A stretch of DNA of 64,000 nucleotides from Siphonodentalium dalli. Taxonomy: Eukaryota > Mollusca > Scaphopoda > Gadilida > Siphonodentaliidae. The notes under the pieces were generated by a model that was not told the DNA's origin, ran no database searches, and was given only the letters and a program-made list of their open reading frames with translations. Location: NCBI GenBank assembly GCA_032622095.1, contig CP136066.1, positions 225,748,961-225,812,960 of the forward strand, written 5' to 3'. Below, piece by piece: positions 45,081 to 57,895 of the stretch (position 1 is the stretch's first letter; every line of letters starts with the position of its first letter). The translations under genes and the position numbers were made by a program.

Positions 45081-46533
45081 CTCTTTCGCTGCCAAACGCG
45101 CATAAATGCGAACTTCGAAGACGCTGCCAATCGCGCATTTTTGCGAATTTGGTATGTAGTCTAATGTATGGGATATAACTCTATTCTTTCCGGCATGTTT
45201 GACAGTGTACAATGTATTTATCTGTAGTACTGTTGCGCGCGAACAATTTAAAGCGACAATGTCCTCAAGGTCATGCTACTTCTGACGTTATGGGAGTACA
45301 GTCAGAGCCGGAATATTGCGTCATTGTTGTTAGCACGTGGTTATCAGTCGAAAATGGCTGCTCACAAAAGACTCAGGACTGAAGAAGTTATTGTTATTAC
45401 CTCTATACTCTAATGATCGAGGGGCGCCTGCGGCGCATACGATACGTATACCTATTATTTATGTGGGCAGTAGCCTCTATAGGGGCGCCTGCGACGCATA
45501 AGATACTATGGGTGGCGGGATGGGGTGGTGGGTGGGTATATAACTAACCTCTATACTCTAATGATTGAGGAGCGCCTGCGGCGCATAAGATACTTATACC
45601 TATTATTTATGTGGGCAGTAGCCTCTATAGGGGCGCCTGCGGCGCATAAGATACTATGGGTGGCGGGATAGGGTGGCGGGTGGGTAACTAACATCTATAC
45701 TCTAATGATCGAGGGGTGCCTGTGGCGCATAAGATACTTATACCTATTATTTATAATACACCTTTACTGGTTTTGAACAACTCTTGTCTATTGTATCGTT
45801 TTCCAGTGGTGATAACAGGCAACTAAATTAATTATGCTGGTGAGTTGACCATGCGTACGCCCGCGTGACCCATATAATTCACATAAATCATCGTAAAACC
45901 CAATTTTCCTGAAATTCAACATGGCCGTCAAGATCACGTGACTTATAAGGGGCGGAGCAGGCTCATATGTCCCCCTGCAGGTATATATACATATGGGTAT
46001 GGTTATATATATCTATCTATATTTGGAATTGTACCTATCAGGGAATATTCAAGCAACAAAAGCACGAACTCAACAAAGTGCCCCATTGTATCCCATTTTG
46101 CTACAAATAGGTGGCAACTTGCATAAATCCAAGACGGACGCCAAGGTCACGTGACCTATTTTATGTCCAAAGTGGGTTCATAACTTCATATATAGATTAC
46201 TCCCGTGTACCTTACTGTTGGACATCGTATAATTGGGTTGAAAATTAGAAAACAAACAACACACCCATTCATACCCACACAAACTGTACATATACCGGCA
46301 AATAGCCACTAATCCAAGATGGCCGCCAATGTCACGTGACCTTGGTGGGCGTGTCCACGGCGGCATTCGACAGGGTATACCTATGTCTATGTACATGTGA
46401 AGTTTCAACTAATTATATTAGAAACTGCTTGAGATATAATGTATTACCCATATATACCTGAAATACATGGATATATGTACAGGATGCGTGGCACTGGGGG
46501 GTACGTCTGTGGTTGCGGGTGGCAGCGAAAGAG
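45081..46533. mobile_element. piggyBac-like non-autonomous element, 1.45 kb
   Basis: CTCTTTCGCTGCCA (45081-45094) is inverse to TGGCAGCGAAAGAG (46520-46533), and both ends abut TTAA (45077-45080 and 46534-46537). No transposase frame is visible. Its interior holds a GC-richer tandem repeat (45401-45770) and three copies of a block with CACGTG (45935, 46148, 46333). Confidence 0.82.
45401..45770. repeat. About 145-bp tandem repeat, 2.5 copies
   Basis: 'Ctctatactctaatgatcga' + 'ggggcgcctgcggcgcat' starts near 45401, 45549 and 45692. Within a unit, 'aggggcgcctgcgacgcata' also occurs a second time, so the unit is itself an old duplication. Confidence 0.85.
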
Positions 46534-46701
46534 TTAAGGAGCTTACGTCAAATTATTAGAATAAAATTTCTGATAGTGTTTATGCCGTAATGGTAGTGTT
46601 ATCCATGGTATGCAGAGACCACGCACTACGCACTCACCAGCAATGCACAGATGCAGGGAGCGGGCAATAGAAGGGGCCTTCAAACGTTTTATATCCATGC
46701 A

Positions 46702-46955
46702 TTGATATTGCACACTTGGGAGTCCAACATGACATTCGTGAGTAAAATATGACATTTTCCCGGACTATCACGTTGCGGCTTTTGCCCAATTGGAAATGGT
46801 GTTATTTAAGGGATGGATCATAATAATCATTATTATCCATCCCTTTAATTAACTAACACCATTTCCGATTGGACAAAAGCCGCAACGTGATAGTCCGGGA
46901 AAATGTCATATTTTACTCCCGAATGTCATATTTGACTCCCAAGTATGCAATATCA
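46702..46955. repeat. Long palindrome, arms of about 110 bp
   Basis: 'Tgatattgcacacttgggag' ... 'ccaattggaaatggtgtta' is mirrored by 'taacaccatttccgattgg' ... 'actcccaagtatgcaatatca'. The loop of about 20-30 bp is itself partly self-complementary ('ggatggatcataataatcat', 'tattatccatcc'). Confidence 0.85.
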
Positions 46956-47216
46956 CTTTTTTATTGGGACTCCGTGACGTCACTTGAATTAACTAATGCG
47001 AAATGAATCGGTGTGTGATGCGCGCGCAACACTGGTGGAAAAACACATACTGTACACAACATTGTATAATAACTTTATAATATTACACGCTTGTTCCTAT
47101 AAATACAGTGTTATTGCTGTTCAATATTTACAAATCCGTATGGAACGTACGTTCCATACGCATCTCGTTGACGTAAAATGACGTACATGACGTTCGCCTC
47201 AACCATGAATCTGGAA

Positions 47217-47445
47217 CTATTTAAATAAACGAATCGTCACACATAACAAACGCGCCCTGTATGAGCATAAATAAACCTTTATTCCTGTAGTTTTAACGCA
47301 CGGATTCTAGGACGCGAAGCGTGTAATAAATACAGAACGACACGATTTGTCGATACGGCACTCTCGTTCTATCCTTCCGCGACAGCACTCGTGCCGTATC
47401 GACAAACCCAATTACAAAACCGTGTCGTTCTGTGTATTTATTATA
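47217..47445. mobile_element. Second copy of the GTCGATACGGCACTC foldback
   Basis: Outer block and arms match 44130-44352, with a shorter left arm (the 'tgtacatgcg' segment is absent). Confidence 0.75.
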
Positions 47446-47462
47446 CAATGCTCTGTACAGTA

Positions 47463-47575
47463 TGTGTTTTTCTTGTACGAGTCCAGGTTGTGGTGAAAAG
47501 TCATATTAGACGAGACACGCAGTGTCGAGTCCGATATGACTTTTCACCACAACCTGGACTCGTACAAGAAAAACT
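47463..47575. repeat. Near-perfect palindrome, about 45-bp arms
   Basis: 'Gtttttcttgtacgagtcca' + 'ggttgtggtgaaaagtcata' is mirrored by 'tatgacttttcaccacaacc' + 'tggactcgtacaagaaaaac', with a loop that also pairs ('gacgagacacgcagtgtcgagtc'). Confidence 0.9.
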
Positions 47576-47841
47576 CATATTGTACACAACATTCTATAAT
47601 GACATTTTTATTATCCATTTGTATGTTTATCCAAATTTTGGTAATAAAATTTTGTGGTTATTTTTGGTATTTGTCGGCACTTAATTCTCTACAAAAGCCT
47701 GTATTTTGATAATCAGAAAGCATGATTTGGAAAGTAAACACGGAAGTAAAAAAAAAACTCAATCCTGAAGTGAAACGTCTGCTAAATCCACCAGTGTTGC
47801 GCGCGTATCACATTTTAACCGATTCATTTCGCAATAGTGTT

Positions 47842-49341
47842 AATTACAACGAGTCAGTCGTGGGTTGTGTAAATGACACGTGCTATAAGTATTATATCCA
47901 CTACAGGAAGGGAACACCGTTTTGACCCCAGCGATACCCGTCCAGCAGTTCAATATCCAGTTCAGCAGTGCGGCAGCGGCAGTTCAGCAGATTATCTCGA
48001 ACGCAGTTGAACTCAATTATAACGAAATTAGTAGAGTTTAGGTTGTGCAAATGACTTGTAATGGATGGGCCATAACCATATACAGGGAGGGAAAACCATT
48101 TGACTGACCAGCACCCCAGTTCAACAGTTCAAAATCCCGTTCAGCACTTCATATGGAACAGTTCAGCAGATTCCCATTATGCAATTTAACTAAATTATAA
48201 TGAAGTTATTCGGGTAAAGGTTATGCAAATGACTTTTAATCGATGTGACTTAACCAAATACATAGAGAAAACACCATTTGTGACCCGCTATATCAAATCC
48301 AGTCGTAAGTCGGGATGTTTTTTACCCTGTGCCAATGCATTCTCTTATATATGCGAGTCGACCATAGGTCGCCTCGCATATATAAGAGAATGCATTGGCC
48401 TAACAATTTTTTACAATTTTAATAATGTTTTCTTGTATTCTTTAACAATTTATAATTTCACCCATACATAGCCCCAGACAAACATGAGCAGACGACACTC
48501 TTCTATATTCTTCTATATATGTGTGGGGCTCCCTGCAGGGTAATGGATGTTTTTTTATTTATGTCCTAAAAATTGTAAGAAACATTTATTTTTTTTAAAT
48601 GATAAAAAAAGTGTTAGGCCAATGCATTCTCTTATGTATGCGTGGCGACCTATGCTCGACTCGCATATATAAGAGAATGCATTGGCACAGGGTAAAAAAA
48701 CTCCCGACTTACGACTGGATTTGATATGGCGGATCACATTTGATCGACATCCACCCCTTTCAAAGTTCACTGCTATAGAACAGTATGAATTTTTCATATA
48801 TTACTGGGTAAAATGTCTAGATCCTATTGTCAGTGTCTCAAAAAATAGTCATAATTTCCTCATCTAGTGATGAAACACGAATATTTCGATTTTATCACAA
48901 AAATGCAGGGTAGTATGCTATAAACGCAATGTATCAAAACACGAAGGAGTACCATAGACTATCTTCAATAAATTCTCAACTTGACCAAAATTGCCTGCAT
49001 ACTTTGTGGCAGTGACTTTATACCTGGACATTATATTTGGCTGTAATAATCAAATCCACATATACATGTTATGTAACCATGTCACCGTGTTTACCTCTTT
49101 TCCATAATGTTAGTGTCGGCGCACACGATCCCGATTGTGCCCGGTTAAATCCGGCTGCCGGACAAATCGGGCCCGATATAATCGGGAGGTCAGCGCACAC
49201 ACGAGTCGGATTTTCACTCCGGTCATATGCACGCTATGGTCACTGTAGTATATATCCATCGATCGGACATCGGGAACTTGTCATATTAATCGATACAAAC
49301 CCAAACTAGAAATGTATTGGTCGAAAGTTTGGCTGTTTGAA
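47842..49341. repeat. 1.5-kb segmental duplication, copy 1
   Basis: It starts 'aacgagtcagtcgtgggttg' and ends 'ggtcgaaagtttggctgttt'. Copy 2 lies at 55597-57084 in the same orientation, about 7.75 kb away, with scattered single-base differences. Each copy contains one hairpin-ended MITE. Confidence 0.92.
48325..48692. mobile_element. Hairpin-ended MITE, full copy with TA flanks
   Basis: CCCTGTGCC...GGCACAGGG flanked by TA on both sides. The flanking DNA is also inverted: 'tatcaaatccagtcgtaagt' on the left against 'acttacgactggatttgata' on the right, so the outer palindrome is about 48285-48740. Confidence 0.88.
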
Positions 49342-52300
49342 TGCCTGTCGTCGGATTTCTATAAATCTTTTGCATGTTGCAAGATACATCGTTTACCAAT
49401 CCGTGGATACCAACTATATTACGACTGGACGTCAGTAAAATGACGTACTAATTGGTATAAACTCGAGGTGTATAAACTCCAAATAACCCCACCAGATATA
49501 TTTCGGAAGACAGTTTATTACGGGAGTTTATCATTGCGCACTACAATACGGGCTGACTTTTGTGGCTATTCTATAAACCGAAACGCAGCCAAACTTTCGA
49601 CCAATATATTTCTTGTTTGGGATTGTATCGATTAATATGACAAGTTCCCGATGTCCGATAGTAATAAATTTCATACACATGAATCGGCCAGAGACTGAAA
49701 TTGCAACGGCCATAAATTGGCCGCGGAACATGTTTATAGTAAACCCACAAAAGTCACCTAAACACAGCCCATATTGTAGTGCGCAATGATAAACTTCCGT
49801 AATAAACTGTCTTCCGAAATATGTAGAGGGTTATGTGGGGTTTATACCCCTCGAGATTATTTCAACTAGTACGTCATGTTCCCGGTCCAATCGTAATAAA
49901 TTTGGTATCCACGGATTGGTAAATGATATATCTTGCAAACTGCGAAAGGATGCCGTTAAAAATATCTACAGAAATCCGACGACAGACATTCAAAAACAGC
50001 CAAACTTTCGACCGTATTGTAGTGCGCAATGATAAACTCACGTAATAAACTGTCTTCCGAAATATATGGTGGGGTTATTTGGGGTTTATACCCCTTGAGA
50101 TTATTTCAATTAGTACGTAATGTGCCCGACGTCCAATCGTAATAAATTTGGTATCCGCGGATTGGTAAACGATTTATCTTGAAACTTGCAAAACGTTGCC
50201 GCTAAAGTATTTATAGAAATCCGACGACAGGCATTCAAACACAGCCAAACTTTCGACCAATACATTTCTAGTTTGGGACTGTATCGATTAATATGACAAG
50301 TTCCCGGTGTCCGATTGTCATAAATTTCATACTCATGAATCGGCCAGAGACTGAACTTACAACATACCAAAAATTGCAGCTAAAATATTTATAGAACATC
50401 CACAAACGTCACCTAAACACAGCCCGTATTGTAGTGCGCAATGATAAACTCCCGTAATAAACTGTCTTCCGAAATATATATGGTGGGGTTATTTTGGGTT
50501 TATACCCCTCGAGAATATTTCAATTAGTACGTCATGTTCCCGACGTCCAATTGTAATAAGTTTTGTATCCACGGATTGGTAAAATATTTATAATGCAACA
50601 TGCAAAATGATGTCGTTAAATATATGTATAGACATCCGAGGACAGACAAGCAAATACAACCAAACTTTCGACCAATACATTTCTAGTTTGGATTTCTATA
50701 GATATAATACATGTTTCCGATGTCCGATAGTAATAAATTTCATACCCATGAATCGACCAGAGACTGAGCTTGCAACATGCAAAAATTGGCCGCTAAACAT
50801 GTTTATAGAAAACCCACAAAAGTCACCTAAACACACCTATATTGTAGTACGCAATGATAAACTTCCGTAATAAACTGTCTTCCGAAATATATCTGGTGGG
50901 GTTATTTGGGGTTTATAGCCCTCGAGAATATTTCAATTAGTACGTCGTGTTCCCGACGGCCAATCGTAATAAATTTGATATTCACGGATTGGTAAAAGAT
51001 ATATCTTGGAACACGCAAAAGGATGCCTTACAAATATTTACAGAAATCCGACGACAGACATTCAAACACAACCAAACTTTCGACCGTAATGTAGTGCGCA
51101 ATGATACACTCCCGTAATAAACTGTCTTCCGAAATATATCTAGTGGGATTATTTGAGGTTTATTACCCTCGAGATTATTTTATTTGTACGTCATTTTACC
51201 GACGTCCAATCTTAATAAGTTTTGTATCCACGGATTGGTAAAATATTTATCTTGCAACATGCCAAATGATGTTTCCAAATATATGTATCGACATCCGACG
51301 ACAGGTATGCAAACGCAGCCAAACTTTCGACCAATATATTTCTTGTTTGGAATTGTATCGATTAATATGACAAGTTCCCGATTTCCGATAGTAATAAATT
51401 TCATACCCATGCATCGGCCAGAAACTGAACTTGCAACGTCCATAAATTGGCCGCGAAACATGTTTATAGAAAACCCACAAAAGTCACATAAACACAGCCC
51501 GTATTGTATTACGATTGAACATCGGGAACATGACGTACTAATTGAAATAATCTCGAGGGGTATAAACCCCAAATAACCCCACTAGATATTTCGGAAGACA
51601 GTTTATTACGGAAGTTTATCATTGCGCACTACAATACGGTCGAAAGTTTGGTTGTGTTTGGATGCCTGTCGTCGGATTTCTATAAATATTTTTAACGGCA
51701 ACCATTTGCATTGTGCAAGATAAAATATTTTACCAATCAGTAGATACCAATTGTTTTACGATTGGACCGGGAACATGACGTACTAATTGAAATATTGTCG
51801 AGGGGTAAAACCCCAAATAACCCCACTAGATATATTTCGGAAGACAGTTTATTACGGGAGTTTATCATTGCGCACTACAATACGGGCTGTGTTTAGGTGT
51901 CTTTTGTGGGTTTTCTACAAACATTTTTATTGTCAATTTTGTGCATGTTGCATGTTCAGTCTCTGGCCGATTCATGGGTATGGAATTTATTACTATCGGA
52001 CATCGGGAACTGGTCATATTAATCGATATAATCCGAAACAAGAAATGTATTGGTCGAACGTTTGGCTGTATTTGAATGCCTGTCGTCGGATTTCTATAAA
52101 TATATTTAGCCGCAACCTTTTACATTTTGTAAGATAAATCTTTTACCAATCCGTGGATAGCAAACTTATTACGATTGCACGTCGGGAACATGACGTACTA
52201 ATTGAAATACTCTCGAGGGGTATAAACCCCAAATAACCCCACTATATATATTTCGGAAGACAGTTTATTACGGGAGTTTATCATTGCGCACTACAATACG

Positions 52301-53965
52301 GGCTGTGTTTAGCTGACTTTTGTGGCTACTATAAATATTTTAGCTGCAAATATTTGTTTGTTGCAAGTTCAGTATCTGTCCGATTCATGGGTATGAAATT
52401 TATTACTATCGGACATCGAGAACTTGTCATATTAATCGATACAATCCGAAACAAGAAATGTATAGGTCGATAGTTTGGCTGTGTTTGAATGCCTGTCGTC
52501 GGATTTTTATAAATATTTTTACCCGCAACCTTTTGCATTTTGCAAAATAAATCTTATATTATACCAATCCGTGGATACCGAATTTATTACGATTGGACCG
52601 GGAACATGACGTACTAATTGAAATACTCTCGAGGGGTATAAACCTCAAATAACCCCACCAGATATATTTCGGAAGACAGTTTATTAAGGGAGTTTATAAT
52701 TGCGCACTACAATACGGTCGAAAGTTTGGCTGTGTTTGAATGCCTGTCGTCGTATTTCTAATCTCGAGGGGTATAAACCCCAAATAACCTCACTAGATAT
52801 GTTCCGCACGACAGTTTATTACGGGAGTTTATCATTGCTTACTACAATACGGGCTGTGTTTTGGTGACGTTTGTGGGTTTTCTATAAACAATTTAAGCGG
52901 CGAAATTTTGGATGTGGCAAGTTCAGTCTCTGGCCGATTCATGGATATGATATTTATTACGGTCGGACATCGGGAACTTGTCATATTAATCGATACAAAG
53001 CTAAACAAGAAATGTATTTAGCCGTAACCTTTTGCATTTTGCAAGATTAATCTTTTACCAATCCGTGGATACCAAATTTATTACGATTGGACGTCGGAAA
53101 CATGACGTACTAATTGAAATAATCTCGAGGGGTATAAACCCCAAATAACCCCACCAGATATATTTCGGAAGACAGTTTATTACGGGAGTTTATCATTGCA
53201 CACTACAATACGGTCGAAAGTTTGGCTGTGTTTGAATGCCTGTCGTCGGATTTCTAATCTCGAGGGGAATAAACCCCAAATAACCCCACTAGATATATTT
53301 CGGAAGACAGTTTATTACGGGAGTTTATCATTGCGCATTACAATACGGGCTGTGTTTAGGTGACTTTTATGGGTTTTCTATAAACATTTTTAACGGCAAA
53401 TTTTTGGATGTGGCAAGTTCAGTCTCTGGCCGATTCATGGGTATGAAATTTATTACGATCGGACATCTGGAACTTGTCATATTAATCGATACAAAATGCA
53501 TTGGTCGAAAGTTTGGCTGTGTTTGAATGCCTGTCGTCGGATTTATATAACTATGTTTACCCACAACCTTTTGCATTTTGCAAGATAAATCTTTTACCAA
53601 TCCGCGGATAGCAAATTTATTACGATTGGACCGGGAACATGACGTACTAATTGAAATACCCTCGAGGGGTATAAACCTCAAATAACCCCACCAGATATAT
53701 TTCGGAAGACAGTTTATTACGGGAGTTTATCATTGCGCACTACAATATGGTCGAAAGTGTGGCTGTGTTTGAATGCATGTCGTCGGATTTCTAATCTCGA
53801 GGGGTATAAACCCCAAATAACCTCACTAGATATGTTCCGGACGACAGTTTATTACGGGAGTTTATCATTGCTTACTACAATACGGTCGAAAGTTTGGCTG
53901 TGTTTGAATGCCTGTCGTCGGATTCATGGGTATGAAATTTATAAAGACCGGACATCGGGACTTGA
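49321..53965. repeat. Inverted tandem array, three blocks
   Basis: The composite unit is made of two modules: 'cggaagacagtttattacgg ... gggctgtgtttaggtgactt ... ggccgattcatgggtatg ... tattaatcgata' and 'tggtcgaaagtttggctgtg ... gcctgtcgtcggatttct ... gtactaattgaaat ... ctcgaggggtataaacccc'. Plus orientation holds at 49321-49575, minus at about 49580-51510 and plus again at 51512-53965. Full units are about 415 bp; shorter ones of about 135 and 246 bp lack one module. The long open frames on both strands here are products of this arrangement. Confidence 0.88.
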
Positions 53966-54479
53966 GAATTCTGTGGGGAAAAAATTTCCATTGAATATCA
54001 TAAAAATAAAAATATAATTCATGCGCAAATTATCACACGGTATTGTAGTCAGTATCATTTGCGAACAAACCCGTCGTTGACAACATAATCGACGCGGCAG
54101 TTAGTGTAATTAGCTTGAAACCGCTAGTGGGGTTGGTACCCTTCCTGCTCTATAAAGAGGGGTATCGCGTTTTTACACAATGTTCGCGTCATGAAAAGAT
54201 CGAGAAACGCTGATTTGGACAACGTGCGCATTACGTCAATCAAGCTATGTATCTTAAGGGGTTCGCCCAATTACAATGATAAATTACTCTAGAAAACATT
54301 GTCAATAGATCGCTCTTACATGTTTTAAGATATCGAACTGGAATTTGGTAGTGAGGAGTTTTCGGCTCGCTGAATTCGACGGAATTGTCACCGGGTTACT
54401 CCGATGGCCCAAAATGTGTCATTGACGTGGTACACATAGCTGCATGTACCACACGAACGGGAAACTAGTATATGTCGCA
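53966..54479. other. No feature seen
   Basis: Single-copy sequence with a short TATA-like 'ctataaagaggg' at 54151; no exon assigned. Confidence 0.4.
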
Positions 54480-54712
54480 CAGACAAACATGAGCAGACGA
54501 CACTCAGTACACACGCTTCTATATATGTTTGGGGCTTCATGCAGGGTTATTCACAATCTTGATTTTTATTTTATGTCCTAAAAATTGTTAAAGAATGTAA
54601 GAAAAAGTTATAAAAAAAAATAATACAAAATTGTTAGCCCAATGCATTCTCTTATATATGCGAGGCGACCTATGGTCGACTCGCATATATAACAGAATGC
54701 ATTGGCACAGGG
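54480..54712. mobile_element. Hairpin-ended MITE, right half
   Basis: It runs from 'cagacaaacatgagcagacg' through 'tgtttggggcttcatgcag' to the terminal hairpin and GGCACAGGG. The left hairpin is absent. Confidence 0.8.
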
Positions 54713-55596
54713 TCAAATATTAACGTATATAATTAATTGAACGCCACCGCGACGAAGTCTGGAATAAAAATGTTATGATTTCTTACACTGTATAGAAACA
54801 CAGAGTTGGGAAAGGTCTACTGTTGGTCCGACCCCCTGCTGCTCTTCAGCAATAGCTCTATATGGCTTATACGTATATTTGTCACCTCATTCAATGATCA
54901 TACTTATATTTATTGGACGTGACATCAAATAAACATCAAGAACATAAAATTGTGATTGATTCTTCAATAAACATTTGGAGAAAAAAATGACTGAAAAGGA
55001 AATACTCACTCGAATATGACCACGACGTGCCCATCTCAGAGACGAATCATGGTGTTGGTACTGCATGATTTAGTTGTGTTGTGTTCTAAACTGTTGGGGA
55101 CAGGACATCGTATTATATACCTCTTCATTTCTATCTGAATCTAATTTGAATAACAACGGGAATGATGGGGGCAATGTTTGCACGACACTTCAGTGGCACC
55201 CTTGTGTTAGTCGTGAACGTGCTTGGCTTTTTACTTAACTTGAATATTGTTGTATACATTAATTCGTATGTAATTGGAGTAAACCGTCCACGTGGCTGTT
55301 TTAGTTAAGAGCAGACGCCAATAATAAGTCAATTCAATTTCAGTGAGAAATGGTCAGGTTTATTACCAAATTCTGATTCCTAAATCCTCAATTAACAGAA
55401 GCTATTTTATTTTCTGAACAAACGACAAGATTTCCCTTTTCTTGTATAACTCTTTTATTGCTCTCGCCTCCATTTTATTAAGATACGAATACGAAATATA
55501 TGAAGGGTGCTCCAAAAACGCTGAATCATCTGCTCATCAGCACGTTAACACCTGGTCGGTAGATTTCCCGATTTCAGTTTAACTCAATTATAACGA
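54713..55596. other. No feature seen
   Basis: AT-rich sequence without exon-like segments or clear repeats. Confidence 0.4.
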
Positions 55597-57084
55597 GTCA
55601 GTCGTGGGTTGTGTAAATGACACGTGCTATAAGTATTATATCCACTACAGGAAGGGGACACCGTTTTTACCCCAGCGATACCCGTCCAGCAGTTCAATAT
55701 CCAGTTCAGCAGTGCGGCAGCGGCAGTTCAGCAGATTATCACGAACGCAGCTGAACTCAATTATAACGAAATTAGTAGAGTTTTGGTTGTGCAAATGACT
55801 TGTAATGGATGGGCCATAACCATATACAGGGAGGGAAAACCATTTGACTGACCACCACCCCATTTCAACAGTTCAAAATCCCGTTCAGCACTTCATATGG
55901 AACAGTTCAGCAGATTCCCATTATGCAATTTAACTAAATTATAATGAAGTTATTCGGGTAAAGGTTATGCAAATGACTTTTAATCGATGTGACTTAACCA
56001 AATACATAGAGAAAACACCATTTGTGACCCGCCATATCAAATCCAGTCGTAAGTCGGGATGTTTTTTACCCTGTGCCAATGCATTCTCTTATATATGCGA
56101 GTCGACCATAGGTCGCCTCGCATATATAAGAGAATGCATTGGCCTAACAATTTTTTACAATTTTAATAATTTTTTCTTGTATTCTTTAACAATTTATAAT
56201 TTCACCCATACATAGCCCCAGACAAACATGAGCAGACGACACTCTTCTATATTCTTCTATATATGTGTGGGGCTCCCTGCAGGGTAATGGATGTTTTTTT
56301 ATGTCCTAAAAATTGTAAGAAATATTTATTTTAAAAAAATGATAAAAAAAAGTGTTAGGCCAATGCATTCTCTTATATATGCGAGGCGACCTATGCTCGA
56401 CTCGCATATATAAGATAATGCATTGGCACAGGGTAAAAAACTCCCGACTTACGACTGGATTTGATATGGCGGATCACATTTGATCGACATCCACCCCTTT
56501 CAAAGTTCACTGCTATAGAACAGTATGAATTTTTCATATATTACTGGGTAAAATGTCTAGATCCTATTGTCAGTGTCTCAAAAAGTAGTCATAATTTCCT
56601 CTGGTCTAGTGATGAAACACGAATATTTCGATTTTATCACAAAAATGCAGGGTGGTATACTATAAAAGCAATGTATCAAAACACGAAGGAGTACCATAGA
56701 CTATCTTCAATAAATTCTCAACTTGACCAAAATTGCCTGCATACTTTGTGGCAGTGACTTTATACCTGGACATTATATTTGGCTGTAATAATCAAATCCA
56801 CATATACATGTTATGTAACCATGTCACCGTGTTTACCTCTTTTCCATAATGTTAGTGTCGGCGCACACGATCCCGATTGTGCCCGGTTAAAATCCGGCTG
56901 CCGGACAAATCGGGCCCGATATAATCGGGAGGTCAGCACACACACGAGTCGGATTTTCACTCCGGTCATATGCACGCTATGGTCACTGTAGTATATATCC
57001 ATCGATCGGACATCGGGAACTTGTCATATTAATCGATACAAACCCAAACTAGAAATGTATTGGTCGAAAGTTTGGCTGTTTGAA
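55597..57084. repeat. 1.5-kb segmental duplication, copy 2
   Basis: It matches 47842-49341. After 'ggtcgaaagtttggctgttt' it leaves the match and enters the 57-bp satellite region, whereas copy 1 runs on into the inverted array. Confidence 0.92.
56069..56433. mobile_element. Hairpin-ended MITE in duplication copy 2
   Basis: Same position and TA flanks as 48325-48692; it was duplicated with the segment. Confidence 0.88.
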
Positions 57085-57089
57085 CACTC

Positions 57090-57895
57090 TTAAACATTTT
57101 GGTTTTTTAAAAAACCAAATTTGGTTTTGAACTTTGTCCCATATATGTAACCAAATTAGGTATTGATCAAAACCAAATACCAAGCGTCAACTGGTTTTGA
57201 TAAAAACCAAAATTGGTATTGAACTTTTGTCCCATATATGTAACCAATTGGTTTTGATCAATACCATATACCACAGTACCAATTTTGGTTTTGATAAAAA
57301 CCAAATGGTATTGAGCACTTGATCAATATATGAAACCAATTTTGGTTTTGATCAAAACCAAATGGTATTGAGCACTTGATCAATATATGAAACCAATTTT
57401 GGTTTTGATCAAAACCAAATGGTATTGAGCACTTGATCAATATATGAAACCAATTTTGGTTTTGATCAAAACCAAATGGTATTGAGCACTTGATCAATAT
57501 ATGAAACCAATTTTGGTTTTGATCAAAACCAAATGGTATTGAGGACTTGATCAATATATGAAACCAATTTTGGTTTTGATCAAAACCAAATGGTATTGAG
57601 CACTTGGTCAATATATGAAACCAATTTTGGTTTTGATCAAAACCAAATGGTATTGAGCACTTGATCAATATATGAAACCAATTTTGGTTTTGATCAAAAC
57701 CAAATGGTATTGGGCAATTGGTTTCATTCAAAACCCAAATTGGTATTGAACTTTTGTCCCATATATGTAACCAAATTAGGTTTTGATCAAAACCAAATAC
57801 CAAGCGCCAACTGGTTTTGATAAAAACCCAAACTGGTTTTATATATGAAACCAATTTTGGTTTTGATAAAAACCAATTTTGGTTTTGACCAAAAA
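57090..57895. repeat. 57-bp satellite with 20-bp palindrome core
   Basis: Seven to eight regular units at 57290-57716, each 'ttgatcaatatatgaaacca' + 'attttggttttgatcaaaac' + 'caaatggtattgagcac'. Diverged units flank it on both sides. Every unit contains the perfect palindrome TTGGTTTTGATCAAAACCAA. The 57-bp period is 19 codons, hence the long minus-strand open frame, which I do not regard as a protein. Confidence 0.92.

Noticed and set aside
51180-51576. 130-codon open frames on both strands
   Set aside because: They straddle the orientation switch of the inverted array and mirror each other; no domain or splice support.
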